Origin: Grimontia marina
GTDB lineage: Bacteria > Pseudomonadota > Gammaproteobacteria > Enterobacterales > Vibrionaceae
Direction of reading: 5' to 3'
Assembly: GCF_900060185.1 (NCBI RefSeq)
Contig: NZ_FIZY01000011.1
Span: 62,001 to 126,000 of the forward strand
Length of the DNA: 64,000 nt
Positions 45,018 to 53,515 of this stretch are shown one piece after another; positions within the stretch are counted from its first letter, which is position 1; every line of letters starts with the position of its first letter. The notes under the pieces were generated by a model that was given only the letters and a program-made list of their open reading frames with translations, had not been told where the DNA came from and did no database searches. A program made the position numbers and the translations under genes.

Positions 45018-45950
45018 CTATGCAGTATTGTTCGGCGCCACTGGCTTTCGCTTTGCAGAGATATTGGCAATCAAAAGCCCACAGACGATAAAAGCTATTC
45101 CCAGCCAGTGATAACTCTCCAACCGTTCTCCAAGCAGTAGCATCGAAAAAATTAGCCCAAAAACCGGGATCAAATGCATAAACTGACCTGTGGTAGCTGC
45201 TCCCATTTTCTGTACGGCAGCATTCCAACAAAAATAAGCAATACCTGAAGCGAAAACTCCTGTGTAGAGCGATATGCCAATACTTTCTCTGGTAAAGGGC
45301 ATAGTTTCATGCCACACCGATTCCCCAAGGTAGAAAGGCAATAGCATCATGTTGCCGATAAACACGGTATAGCCGAGGATGGGTAAACCTTTCAGTGCGT
45401 CTGGAAGTTTCTGGACCAGCACCGAATAGGTGCCCCAAACGAAAATGGCAAACAGGGCAATGAGTTCGCTGTTGCCAATTGCAAAGTCTGAGACCAATTG
45501 GCCCTTGGTGATGATAAGCAGAACACCAATGGCTGAGACACAAATAGCAAATGCCTGCTTGAGCGTTGAAAGCTGACGGAATAGCAGAAATTGCACCAAC
45601 AGGATCATCAAGGGCGACGAAGACTGGAGTATTACCACATTGGTTGAAAGTGTGTTTTCCAGCGCGACATAGACCAGGGTGTTATATCCGGCTACCCCAA
45701 AAAGTGCCAGCAATAAAACCAGCCGGAAATGAGCTTTAAAAAGTGGCCACTGCTCTCGCATAGGGCGCAGTACAAATGGAGCCAAAACCAGCGACGCCAC
45801 TGTCCAGCGCCAGAAGGCGAGCCCAATAGGCGGTATAAATTCATTAACCAGTTTTGCTAGCGTAATGTTGCCTGCCCAACTCATGGTCGCGATAACGGCG
45901 AGCAGAATGGGCAGCCATGCCATTGAAGCGCGTTGGGAGGAATTTGCCAT
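45018..45950 (-). CDS. EamA/DMT-family transporter
   Basis: This 310-residue protein has ten hydrophobic segments in two EamA repeats (WAGNITLAKLVNEFIPPIGLAFWRW and WGTYSVLVQKLPDALKG, quoted in part). The family exports amino acids or metabolites; the substrate is unknown. It is a single gene, with a start that may also lie at the ATG nine codons downstream. Confidence 0.85.
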   Translation of the reverse strand: MANSSQRASMAWLPILLAVIATMSWAGNITLAKLVNEFIPPIGLAFWRWTVASLVLAPFVLRPMREQWPLFKAHFRLVLLLALFGVAGYNTLVYVALENTLSTNVVILQSSSPLMILLVQFLLFRQLSTLKQAFAICVSAIGVLLIITKGQLVSDFAIGNSELIALFAIFVWGTYSVLVQKLPDALKGLPILGYTVFIGNMMLLPFYLGESVWHETMPFTRESIGISLYTGVFASGIAYFCWNAAVQKMGAATTGQFMHLIPVFGLIFSMLLLGERLESYHWLGIAFIVCGLLIANISAKRKPVAPNNTA

Positions 45951-46144
45951 GTTCTGCTGTGAAAAAGCCTTCTGGATGATTCAGTTAGTCATTATGTTAA
46001 CCATTATGCAACATTTCAGAGTCAGCAATGTGCCGTTACTCACTGTGTCCGGTTGTTCAAAGGGTTGGGATTTTTGGTAAAGTAAGCGCTGATTTTTTAC
46101 TGGTGGACGCCATGTGTCAGCCAGAGTGATATTCGGAGAGACCG

Positions 46145-46546
46145 ATGAATTGGTATATCGGCGTTTTAAAGCAATACGCGAATTTTAAAGGCCGCGCGCG
46201 CCGCAAGGAGTATTGGATGTTTTTGGCGTTCAGTATGTTGTTCACTTTCGCACTGGCGTTTTTGGATCAGGCTATGGGAACGTTTAACGAAGACATCGGC
46301 CTTGGTACCGCAGGTATGGTTTATGCGATCGCCGTGTTTATTCCGACACTGGCAGTAACCATTCGTCGACTGCATGATACTGATCGCGTGGGTTGGTGGG
46401 CATTAATCGGTATTTTGCCATTTGGCGTGATTGCTTTGCTGGTGCTCAATGCATTCGATGGTACAAAAGGCAGTAACCGGTTTGGCGCAGATCCAAAATC
46501 AGAAGCGCATAAGACCCGCTCTGATACGGGCACTTTCAGTGGTTGA
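46145..46546 (+). CDS. DUF805 membrane protein (first of two)
   Basis: This 133-residue protein has the DUF805 signature FKGRARRKEYWMF near the N-terminus, ITIRRLHDT-like VTIRRLHDTDRVGWWALIGI, and the C-terminal FDGTKGSNRFGADP. Four or so membrane segments are expected. The function is unknown. A second DUF805 gene lies at 52000, beyond the siderophore operon. Confidence 0.88.
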   Translation: MNWYIGVLKQYANFKGRARRKEYWMFLAFSMLFTFALAFLDQAMGTFNEDIGLGTAGMVYAIAVFIPTLAVTIRRLHDTDRVGWWALIGILPFGVIALLVLNAFDGTKGSNRFGADPKSEAHKTRSDTGTFSG

Positions 46547-46576
46547 TATCTCTTTGAACCATGCGTAAAGCGATGT

Positions 46577-46616
46577 GATCGCGCTAGGTGGCGTCTGCCT
46601 AACCACCTGCGCGATC
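46577..46616. repeat. Inverted repeat after the DUF805 gene
   Basis: GATCGCGC-TA-GGTGG pairs with CCACC-T-GCGCGATC, giving 13 paired bases with a small bulge. No T tail follows, so its role as a terminator is uncertain. Confidence 0.5.
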
Positions 46617-46859
46617 CCTGTGTGTGTACTTTCCGCGTGAGTAAGACGAAACGACGGCTCTTTTCCTTCCTGACTCTGCCAGCAGGTAACACCTCATTGC
46701 ATAGAGCAACAGCATCAAGATGAAGGCCAATGGACTGAGACTACCTGAAGAGCGTTCTGATTGAACATAGGGGGTCACTGTTACCAGTAAGATCGCTTGC
46801 CCAACCGTTGAGTTTTCATCGACAACGTTGTAGGTCACAGCGTCTATGTAGAACCTATA
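46599..46859 (-). pseudogene. C-terminal remnant of a GlyGly-CTERM surface protein
   Basis: An open stretch with no real start reads DAVTYNVVDENSTVGQAILL, the end of a cadherin/Ig-like repeat. It is followed by SSGSLSPLAFILMLLLYAMR, a GlyGly-CTERM-like sorting tail (Ser/Gly, hydrophobic helix, basic end). An in-frame stop lies just upstream of the repeat part. The rest of the gene is absent. Confidence 0.55.
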
Positions 46860-47388
46860 TTACTGATAGTCATTAAAAATGAGATTTAACAAAGCGGCCC
46901 ACGATGCCTTTTCGAAAAGTGAGAACTGTATCAATGAGATGTGAGAGGGTTTTCCTATTGGGTATATAGAGAATAGGTTGCTCTTTTGAATTTCAATAGG
47001 TTGTATATACAGTTGGGGCAGGTGGCCTTTTTGTTCTACCCTCGATGATGAATGAACCAACAACGTCTTATGCAGGCAAAACGACAAATTAAAAGATACG
47101 GTAAAGTGCAGCTAATGAGCCGCGACTTTGCTGACAGCAATATGCGCTGAGGTGATGTATATCCCGTGCTGGACAGATAGGGCTCTAAAGAGCGGTCAGG
47201 CAGTCACCTTATTTCATTTCTCAGGAATGTGTTACACGGCTGCGACGTGTCGCAAAGCATGTCGTGTTCCGGCGTTAACTCACCTAACCCCTCTCCTTTA
47301 CTGGTCTTTGATATAAGCTCAACATCTTGTTGCGACAGGCAGATGAACAGACATGTATTTGTCTTTCTTCAGGATTCAGGAGTCGAAG
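46860..47388. other. Intergenic region without a supported gene
   Basis: About 530 bases contain several short open frames, none with a recognisable protein or ribosome site. Decayed sequence from the neighbouring remnant is possible. Confidence 0.4.
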
Positions 47389-47928
47389 ATGGATATTGGC
47401 TTTATAGGTTTGGGAAAGCTGGGCGAACAGATAGCAACTCGGGTTTTGGCTTGGTGCAAGACACATGGATGCCACCTTTACGTCTATGACATTGTTCACC
47501 CTATCGCAATGAAAAATCTCGTTGCTGCTGGGGCGTATGATGGAAAAGACATCCCCAGCATTGCCCAGCGTTGTACCATTTTATTCACTGTGATGGCAGG
47601 TCCGGAGGATATCATCGCGGTAGCAGCAGGAACGAATGGTATCCTGGAAAATGCAGATGGCATGGATATCTGGTTTGAACTGAGTCCATTTTTCGTGCCA
47701 CGTTGGGACTCCCTGAGGGAGAGAGCACCTGCTGATTTGCTGCTGATGGATACCCCAGTAACGGGTAGCGAAGCACAAGCCAGGATGGGTGAACTCGGGA
47801 TGGCATTGGAAGGGTGTCAGTCGATTCTCCAGCGGTACCAAAGCGTATTGGGCGCGTTTATTGCGCGTTGTCAGGTGACTGAATTACCTAAGACCACGCC
47901 AACAACTTTCCGGTTGCCAAGAGGGTAA
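47389..47928 (+). CDS. NAD-binding domain of a 3-hydroxyacid dehydrogenase-like protein, short
   Basis: This 179-residue protein begins MDIGFIGLGKLGEQIATRVL, the NAD(P)-binding motif of the beta-hydroxyacid dehydrogenases, and has the substrate motif DTPVTGSEAQARMGELGMAL. It ends where the helical C-terminal domain should begin, so the catalytic Lys is missing; relatives are about 290 residues. It could be a truncated pseudogene or a one-domain derivative such as an imine reductase-like remnant. It has no operon partner. Confidence 0.6.
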   Translation: MDIGFIGLGKLGEQIATRVLAWCKTHGCHLYVYDIVHPIAMKNLVAAGAYDGKDIPSIAQRCTILFTVMAGPEDIIAVAAGTNGILENADGMDIWFELSPFFVPRWDSLRERAPADLLLMDTPVTGSEAQARMGELGMALEGCQSILQRYQSVLGAFIARCQVTELPKTTPTTFRLPRG

Positions 47929-47945
47929 AGAGGGCGCGTACGCCC

Positions 47946-48701
47946 TCAGTAGTAAAGACACATTCGCTTGCCGTTGGCTTCCACAATGGTGAATGGCGTG
48001 TCGTAGATGTTTTCCAAAACGGCTTCCTGAATCACTTCATCAACCACGGCATTGGTGGCGATTTTGCCTTGCTTCATCGCGATGATGTGGTCGGCATAAC
48101 AGGCTGCAAAGTTGATATCGTGGATGACGATAACCACGGATTTTCCCATTTCGTGCGCCAAACGTTGAATGATGCGCATGATGCTCAGTGAGTGGCGGAT
48201 ATCGAGGTTATTCAAGGGCTCATCAAGGAACACATAGTCTGTGTCCTGTGCGATGACCATGGCAATAAACGCCAATTGCCTTTGACCTCCACTTAGCTCA
48301 TCGAGATAACGGTTTTCCAATGACTTCAAGTCCAGATAATCAATGGCTTTATCGATGACTTTATTGTCTTCGCTGGTCAGGTTTCCCTTTGAGTAGGGAA
48401 AGCGCCCAAACGAGACTAATTCGCGCACGGTAAAGCGCATGGTGATTGAGTTCGCCTGACGAAGCACGGCAAGGCGCTTTGCCAGCTCACCTGTATCCCA
48501 TTCGGTTATTGCTTTGCCATCTATCACTACATGGCCACCATCTGGCGTAACGAGGCGGCTTGCCATAGAAAGTAGGGTACTTTTCCCCGCGCCATTTGGA
48601 CCTATGATGGCGGTCACTTTACCCTTCTCGAATTCGCCGCAGGCTTCATCCACGACGCGTTGTTTGCCAAAAGCTTTGGTCAGGTTTTTTAAGGCGATCA
48701 T
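47946..48701 (-). CDS. vctC: Siderophore ABC transporter ATPase, VctC-like
   Basis: This 251-residue ATPase has Walker A GPNGAGKST, signature LSGGQRQLAFIAMV and Walker B YVFLDEPLNNLD. The start MIALKNLTKAFGKQR lies one base after the permease stop. It is the last gene of a four-gene leftward operon in the order binding protein, permease, permease, ATPase, like vctPDGC of Vibrio cholerae (catecholate siderophore uptake). Confidence 0.82.
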   Translation of the reverse strand: MIALKNLTKAFGKQRVVDEACGEFEKGKVTAIIGPNGAGKSTLLSMASRLVTPDGGHVVIDGKAITEWDTGELAKRLAVLRQANSITMRFTVRELVSFGRFPYSKGNLTSEDNKVIDKAIDYLDLKSLENRYLDELSGGQRQLAFIAMVIAQDTDYVFLDEPLNNLDIRHSLSIMRIIQRLAHEMGKSVVIVIHDINFAACYADHIIAMKQGKIATNAVVDEVIQEAVLENIYDTPFTIVEANGKRMCLYY

Positions 48702-48702
48702 G

Positions 48703-49653
48703 TTAAACAACTCGGTTCTTCAGCAGCATCCAGAGGAAGTAGAGTCCTCCAGCGAAATTCACGACAACACTTAGCGTGGTATCAAACTTAAACAGGTTTT
48801 CTACCACCCATTGGCCGACCAACAAGGTGCAAATGGACATCAACGAACATCCCATTAGTAAAATGCGGTGCTCATAGACGCGGAACAGTTCTCGGGTCAG
48901 GTTGGTGACCAACAGGCCAAAGAACATGACAGGGCCAATCAATGCGGTCGACATGGCGATGAGGACAGCGGAGAGAATGAGCGCTTTACGTGTTGTTTTC
49001 TGCACATCAACACCCAGACTGATGGCGTTGTCCTTATCCAGCCAGAACACATCTAATGTCCGGTGCATGCGGTAAAGCAGGAAGCTGGCGACCAGCAAGA
49101 GTGGCAGGCACAAATACACCAACTCAATCTTGATGTTGTTAAAGCTTGCAAACATCTTGCTTTGCACCACCAGAAACTCGTTCGGGTCCATCAGCATGGT
49201 GAAAAACGAGGCGGTGCTTGAAAACACCTGCCCGAGGATCAGGCCAATTAAGAGCAACACAATCAGGTTGCGGCCTTCCTTGCCGAAGTAGAAGCCAAAC
49301 AACAGCAGCGAGAACCCCACCATCACGGTCACGGCAATGGCGAAGTTAATATAGGTGTTGATCAGGAAAAAGCTGAAGCCACCAAACACAGCAACCAGCA
49401 GTGTCTGTGTCAACACATACAGGGAATCAAACCCCATGATGCTTGGTGTGAGAATGCGGTTGTGGGTGATGGTCTGGAATACCAACGACGACTGGGCAAC
49501 CGCAATGCCGGCCAGCACCATTGCGAGCACTTTCGGGACACGACGAGACAGGAAATACCCATAGTTTGTGGCCGTGAGTCCAATGCAGATAAACAGAGCA
49601 GCAAAGACAAGGGCTGTCATAGCCATTGCCCACATTTTCTTAGCGTCAGACAT
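48703..49653 (-). CDS. vctG: Siderophore ABC transporter permease, VctG-like
   Basis: This 316-residue FecCD-family permease has multiple membrane helices and the FecCD-type segments SRRVPKVLAMVLAGIAVAQ, PSIMGFDSLYVLTQT and GPVMFFGLLVTNLTR. The ATG at 49653, behind AAGGG, overlaps the end of the upstream permease gene by eight bases. It pairs with the other permease. Confidence 0.85.
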   Translation of the reverse strand: MSDAKKMWAMAMTALVFAALFICIGLTATNYGYFLSRRVPKVLAMVLAGIAVAQSSLVFQTITHNRILTPSIMGFDSLYVLTQTLLVAVFGGFSFFLINTYINFAIAVTVMVGFSLLLFGFYFGKEGRNLIVLLLIGLILGQVFSSTASFFTMLMDPNEFLVVQSKMFASFNNIKIELVYLCLPLLLVASFLLYRMHRTLDVFWLDKDNAISLGVDVQKTTRKALILSAVLIAMSTALIGPVMFFGLLVTNLTRELFRVYEHRILLMGCSLMSICTLLVGQWVVENLFKFDTTLSVVVNFAGGLYFLWMLLKNRVV

Positions 49654-50581
49654 TTTTTGGCCCTTTGGTGATAAGAATGATAAAGGCCAATCCACCCAAA
49701 ATACTCACCAGCATGGAAACCGGAATTTCGTACGGGAAGATGATCAGACGGCTGACAATGTCGCAGGCAAGCACCAAAAGCGCGCCGACAATCGCCACGC
49801 GGGAAATGTTCTTGCGAAGGTTGTCGCCATAGAAAATGCTGACAAGGTTAGGCACAAGCAAACCTATAAAGGGTAAGGCGCCCACAATCATCACAACACT
49901 CGCTGACAGAATGGAAACCAGCATTACGCCAATCACTAACACCTGTCTGTAACTCAGTCCAAGACCAACCGCAAAATCACGTCCCATGCCGACAGCGGAA
50001 ATCCGCGTGGCGTAGGCATAGGTGAAGGCTGCAATCGGCAGGGCGATATAGAGAAGCTCATAATCACCTTTCAAAATGCTGGCAAAGTTGGCGACTGTCC
50101 AGCTGCTTAGCATTTGCAAGGCATCATATTTGTACGCGAGGAACGTGGCGCATGAGCTGATAATACTGCCGTAGATAATGCCAATCAGCGGTACAAATAC
50201 AGCATTCCGGAATTGTATGCGTTGGATTAGGGTAACAAACAGTAGGGTGCCGAAAATGGATACAGAAAAGATTAGCCAGAGTTGATTACCGTTGCCGAAA
50301 AACACAAGGCTGAGCATGTAGCCGAGCATGGCACACTCAATGGTGCCTGTAGTGGAAGGCGCAGCAAAGCGGTTTTGGCTAATTTGCTGCATCACCAAAC
50401 CTGCAATGCTCAAGCCTGCACCGGCGAGCACGATGGATAGTAAACGGGGAAGGCGACTGGTGAAGAGAAGTTCGAGCGCTTGGCTGTCTCCTGCCAACAA
50501 AAGGGCAGGAGACAACTCGCTGACACCGACAAATAGGGATGCCAGACTCAGCAAGCCCAAAAGAAACAACAACTTTAACAA
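49646..50581 (-). CDS. vctD: Siderophore ABC transporter permease, VctD-like
   Basis: This 311-residue FecCD permease has TSRLPRLLSIVLAGAGLSIAG, APSTTGTIECAMLG and GALPFIGLLVPNLV. A TTG start at 50581 with GAGGT upstream is used. A solo terminus of repeat family 1 lies between it and the binding-protein gene. Confidence 0.85.
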   Translation of the reverse strand: MLKLLFLLGLLSLASLFVGVSELSPALLLAGDSQALELLFTSRLPRLLSIVLAGAGLSIAGLVMQQISQNRFAAPSTTGTIECAMLGYMLSLVFFGNGNQLWLIFSVSIFGTLLFVTLIQRIQFRNAVFVPLIGIIYGSIISSCATFLAYKYDALQMLSSWTVANFASILKGDYELLYIALPIAAFTYAYATRISAVGMGRDFAVGLGLSYRQVLVIGVMLVSILSASVVMIVGALPFIGLLVPNLVSIFYGDNLRKNISRVAIVGALLVLACDIVSRLIIFPYEIPVSMLVSILGGLAFIILITKGPKNV

Positions 50582-50601
50582 GGTATACCTCAGTTTCTTA
50601 G

Positions 50602-50617
50602 GGTCAACAGCCCCTAG
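50602..50617. repeat. Solo terminal repeat of element family 1
   Basis: GGTCAACAGCCCCTAG is identical to the right end of copy A (11495-11510). It sits in the 40-base gap between the binding-protein and first permease genes. Confidence 0.6.
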
Positions 50618-50622
50618 GTCGC

Positions 50623-51534
50623 TTATAGATCAACGCTGTTTTTGATGTCTGAAATCATTTGTTCGGTCGCAGTGATGCCAGACATAGACAGGTACCAAGC
50701 GTTCAGATCCAGATAGGTCATCTTGTTGTTCTTGTAAGCTTGGGTTGCTTTGATGAGATCGTTATCAAACTGTTCGCGGGTTTCGCTTTCTGCAGGATTG
50801 ATCAGGGTATCGCGATCAATCACCAACAGGGTCTTTGGATCAGATTTACGGATGAACTCAAACGAAATCATATCGCCGTGGTTGGAGGCTTTGATGCCTT
50901 TCACAGACTCATTAAAACCAAAGTCCGTATAAATTGCAGAGAAGCGGGAGTCTGCGCCGAAAGAAGACAGTTTCCCGCCTGCGCTCATGATAGTCAGCGC
51001 ATCTACGCCGTTGGTTTGGTTGTAATCACTGATGGCTTTGAATTCTTTGTCCATGGCTGCGATTTTTTGTTCAACCAACTCTTCTTTGCCAAACACTTTA
51101 CCCAAGTTTCGCCATTGCTCTTGAGTCGCGTCCCAATAGCCTCTCGAAGTATCTGCGGCAAATACAACGGTGGGCGCAATTTTTGATAGCTCGTCGAAGC
51201 TTGGTGAACTGCGTGGGCCGACAATGATGATGTCTGGGTTCTGGTTGTAGATTTCTTCGAAGTTTGGCTCGAACAGGCTACCGACGTTGGCATACTTATC
51301 GTCTTTGAACTTTTCCAGATATGTTGGAACCTGTGGCAATGTCTTTGAAACGGCGACAGGGTCGATACCCAGCGCATTCACTGCGTCTAGAGACCCGAGA
51401 CCAATCACGACAACACGCTCAGGTACACCGCGAACCTCGGTTTTTCCCATGCGATGTTCTATAACGACTGAGTCTGCAGCCACGGCGGAGGTGGTGGCTA
51501 ATGAGAGCAGTGCTATCTGGATGAAAGTTTTCAT
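50623..51534 (-). CDS. vctP: Siderophore-binding periplasmic protein, VctP-like
   Basis: This 303-residue protein has a signal peptide (ALLSLATTSAVAA) and the cluster A-II binding-protein pattern: RVVVIGLGSLDAVNALGIDPVAVSK, NFEEIYNQNPDIIIVGPRSS and YLDLNAWYLSMSGI, quoted in part. It should bind a ferric siderophore, probably a catecholate. AGGAG precedes the ATG. A Fur-box-like site lies 21 bases upstream. Confidence 0.85.
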   Translation of the reverse strand: MKTFIQIALLSLATTSAVAADSVVIEHRMGKTEVRGVPERVVVIGLGSLDAVNALGIDPVAVSKTLPQVPTYLEKFKDDKYANVGSLFEPNFEEIYNQNPDIIIVGPRSSPSFDELSKIAPTVVFAADTSRGYWDATQEQWRNLGKVFGKEELVEQKIAAMDKEFKAISDYNQTNGVDALTIMSAGGKLSSFGADSRFSAIYTDFGFNESVKGIKASNHGDMISFEFIRKSDPKTLLVIDRDTLINPAESETREQFDNDLIKATQAYKNNKMTYLDLNAWYLSMSGITATEQMISDIKNSVDL

Positions 51535-51554
51535 TTACTTCTCCTCTTCATAAA

Positions 51555-51569
51555 TGAAAATGGTTATCA
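51555..51569. promoter_or_regulatory. Fur-box-like operator of the siderophore operon
   Basis: TGAAAATGGTTATCA matches the 7-1-7 Fur consensus TGATAATnATTATCA at 12 of the 14 defined positions, 21 bases upstream of the binding-protein start. Iron repression of the operon is expected. Confidence 0.7.
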
Positions 51570-51884
51570 AAATCGTTCGCAATATACATTTGAGCTTCTA
51601 CTTATTCAACTGGATATCGCTAAAAGGCATGTTATTGAGGATTCTGATAGGGAAAAGTTGCGATGGTGATGGGTATTTAGAAGTACGGTTATGCGTGTAT
51701 GCCGGCCTTGGCATTAGCCTCGGTCAGCATGGTCTCAGTAAAATTTGTGACTTTTTAGGCCTGAGAAATACGCCTCAAAAGTGACAATCTTTACGTAAAT
51801 AAGGTCTGGAACAATATTTTTGTGTAGTTAGTTCATCTACCAAGGAAAAGGTTTTGATAGGTTAAACCAGCGTTTAAAAAGCAA
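51570..51884. other. Intergenic region upstream of the siderophore operon
   Basis: About 315 bases hold one short open frame that I do not support as a gene. Confidence 0.4.
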
Positions 51885-51940
51885 TACCCAAGCCACCTGC
51901 AGTTGGCCTCAATATCTCTGAGTTTCAGGTTGTTTAGGTA
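51885..51940. repeat. Short palindrome of element family 2
   Basis: TACCCAAGCCACCTGCAG and TTTCAGGTTGTTTAGGTA bracket a 56-base segment resembling the compact copy at 25075-25120. Confidence 0.6.
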
Positions 51941-51999
51941 TAGTCATGGCTGTACAACAAAAATTCGAATAAGCCTATTAGAAGTAAGGATATACTCGA

Positions 52000-52383
52000 A
52001 TGAAATGGCTGTTTGCCGCGTTTTGGAATTACGCGAAGTTTTCAGGCAGGGCTAGACGACGGGAGTTTTGGGGATTTTTCCTCATTCAAAATATAGTACT
52101 GGCTCTCTGCGTCGGGATTGATGTTGCTGAGGTTGGGGTGCATGAGTTCCAGATAACCGACTTTTACGCTGCTCCACTCTGGTTTGCTATTACCTTGATC
52201 CCATTAATTACTGTGACGGTTAGACGCCTTCACGACATCAATAAGTCAGGCTGGTGGTGGTTAGTCATCGTTGTACCCGTTGTAGGGCCACTGGTATTTC
52301 TCGTGTTTACTTTGTTACGTGGCACCAAAGGAAGCAACCGTTATGGTTGCGACCCTATCGGCATTTTTAGCAGCGGGATCTAA
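52000..52383 (+). CDS. DUF805 membrane protein (second of two)
   Basis: This 127-residue paralog of the 46145 gene shares NYAKFSGRARRREFWGF, VTVRRLHDINKSGWWWL and LRGTKGSNRYGCDP. AAGGA precedes the ATG. The function is unknown. Confidence 0.87.
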   Translation: MKWLFAAFWNYAKFSGRARRREFWGFFLIQNIVLALCVGIDVAEVGVHEFQITDFYAAPLWFAITLIPLITVTVRRLHDINKSGWWWLVIVVPVVGPLVFLVFTLLRGTKGSNRYGCDPIGIFSSGI

Positions 52384-52393
52384 TGGAATCCCT

Positions 52394-53500
52394 TCAGGAA
52401 AACTGGAGGGATTTTGTCATTAGTGCTTCAACCGCCTTGTTGGCAGCGTCTAGCGCGCCTTCCAGATACCCGCCATACGCGCGGGAGGCCTCTGTCCCAG
52501 CAAAGAAAATGTTTGGGTGATTTTCATCTTGTTGGGTAAACCCATACAATCCATGCATCACTGCCATGTCATCATTCGTTGCTGTATAAGGCTCTTGAAA
52601 CCAATCAACGTACTGGACCGAAATCGGTTTTTCAGCTTCAGGTCCAAACAACCTGACGAGTTGCTGTTGAACGAGTTTTTTCAACGTTTCGTCGCCCGCC
52701 GTTTTTCTTGCTGCTCCGTTAATACCCATAAATCCCATGATGGCACCATAGGTGGCTTCGCCATTCATTTCTGGTGAGGCGTCGTGAATTTCCACCAGTG
52801 GCCCTACGTTGCTAGATGCCGACCCTGAAAAGCCGTTATCGCGCCAAAAAGGTTTATCATAAATAAACACTGCTTTGGCATGCGCAGCCATCCAAGTCTC
52901 CGTACCATCAAAAGTATTGCTCAGAGCTGGGCTCAATGGTGGGTTAATGCTCACCGTGCGTGTAATCAGTCTCAGTGGCATCGCAAAAATAATGTTTTGC
53001 GCCTGTACTGTTTTGGCCTCACCCCCTTGCTCATAACGCAGGGTGTAATCGCCATTGTCTAGCGAGATCTGACTTAGTTTGCTACCAGTGATGCGTTTGT
53101 CACTAGGGATTTTTTCTAATAGGCCATCAATCATCGCTTGCATGCCGCCTTCGAGGCGGTATGTATCCGGCATAATGTCATAGCCGACATTGATCGCTTG
53201 CGGCGGCGCGCCGCGGGCTTTTTCGACGAGATAATGCCCATCGCCGTGTTGCTTGTAGCTCGAAATCTCCAGCTCTTCAGCTAACGCAGAAATTTTGGGA
53301 TTGATGTTAGGCCAAAACCACGATGGGCCTAGATCAACTCTGGCAGCTTGTGTATCTGGTGAGGCAGAAACAATACGCCCACCAAAACGATCCCGTGCTT
53401 CCAGCACTATGTAGTCCTGATGCTGCTGCTCGAGTAAGTAGGCCGCGTAAAGTCCGCTTAATCCGCCACCGATAATCACAGTTTGGGGATGTCTATTCAT
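52394..53500 (-). CDS. Flavin-containing amine oxidase family protein
   Basis: This 368-residue FAD enzyme has the dinucleotide motif IIGGGLSGLYAAYLLEQ and the ARDRFGGRIVS strand near the N-terminus. GYLEGALDAANKAVEAL near the C-terminus closes the FAD fold. It resembles monoamine oxidase/protoporphyrinogen-oxidase-like proteins; the substrate is unknown. No signal peptide is seen. It lies 15 bases after an SDR gene on the same strand, so they are probably cotranscribed. Confidence 0.82.
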   Translation of the reverse strand: MNRHPQTVIIGGGLSGLYAAYLLEQQHQDYIVLEARDRFGGRIVSASPDTQAARVDLGPSWFWPNINPKISALAEELEISSYKQHGDGHYLVEKARGAPPQAINVGYDIMPDTYRLEGGMQAMIDGLLEKIPSDKRITGSKLSQISLDNGDYTLRYEQGGEAKTVQAQNIIFAMPLRLITRTVSINPPLSPALSNTFDGTETWMAAHAKAVFIYDKPFWRDNGFSGSASSNVGPLVEIHDASPEMNGEATYGAIMGFMGINGAARKTAGDETLKKLVQQQLVRLFGPEAEKPISVQYVDWFQEPYTATNDDMAVMHGLYGFTQQDENHPNIFFAGTEASRAYGGYLEGALDAANKAVEALMTKSLQFS

Positions 53501-53515
53501 GATCTGCCTCCCTGA

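Noticed and set aside
51554-51784. Open frame of 76 codons upstream of the siderophore operon
   Set aside because: It overlaps the Fur-box-like site and the promoter region, and resembles no protein.
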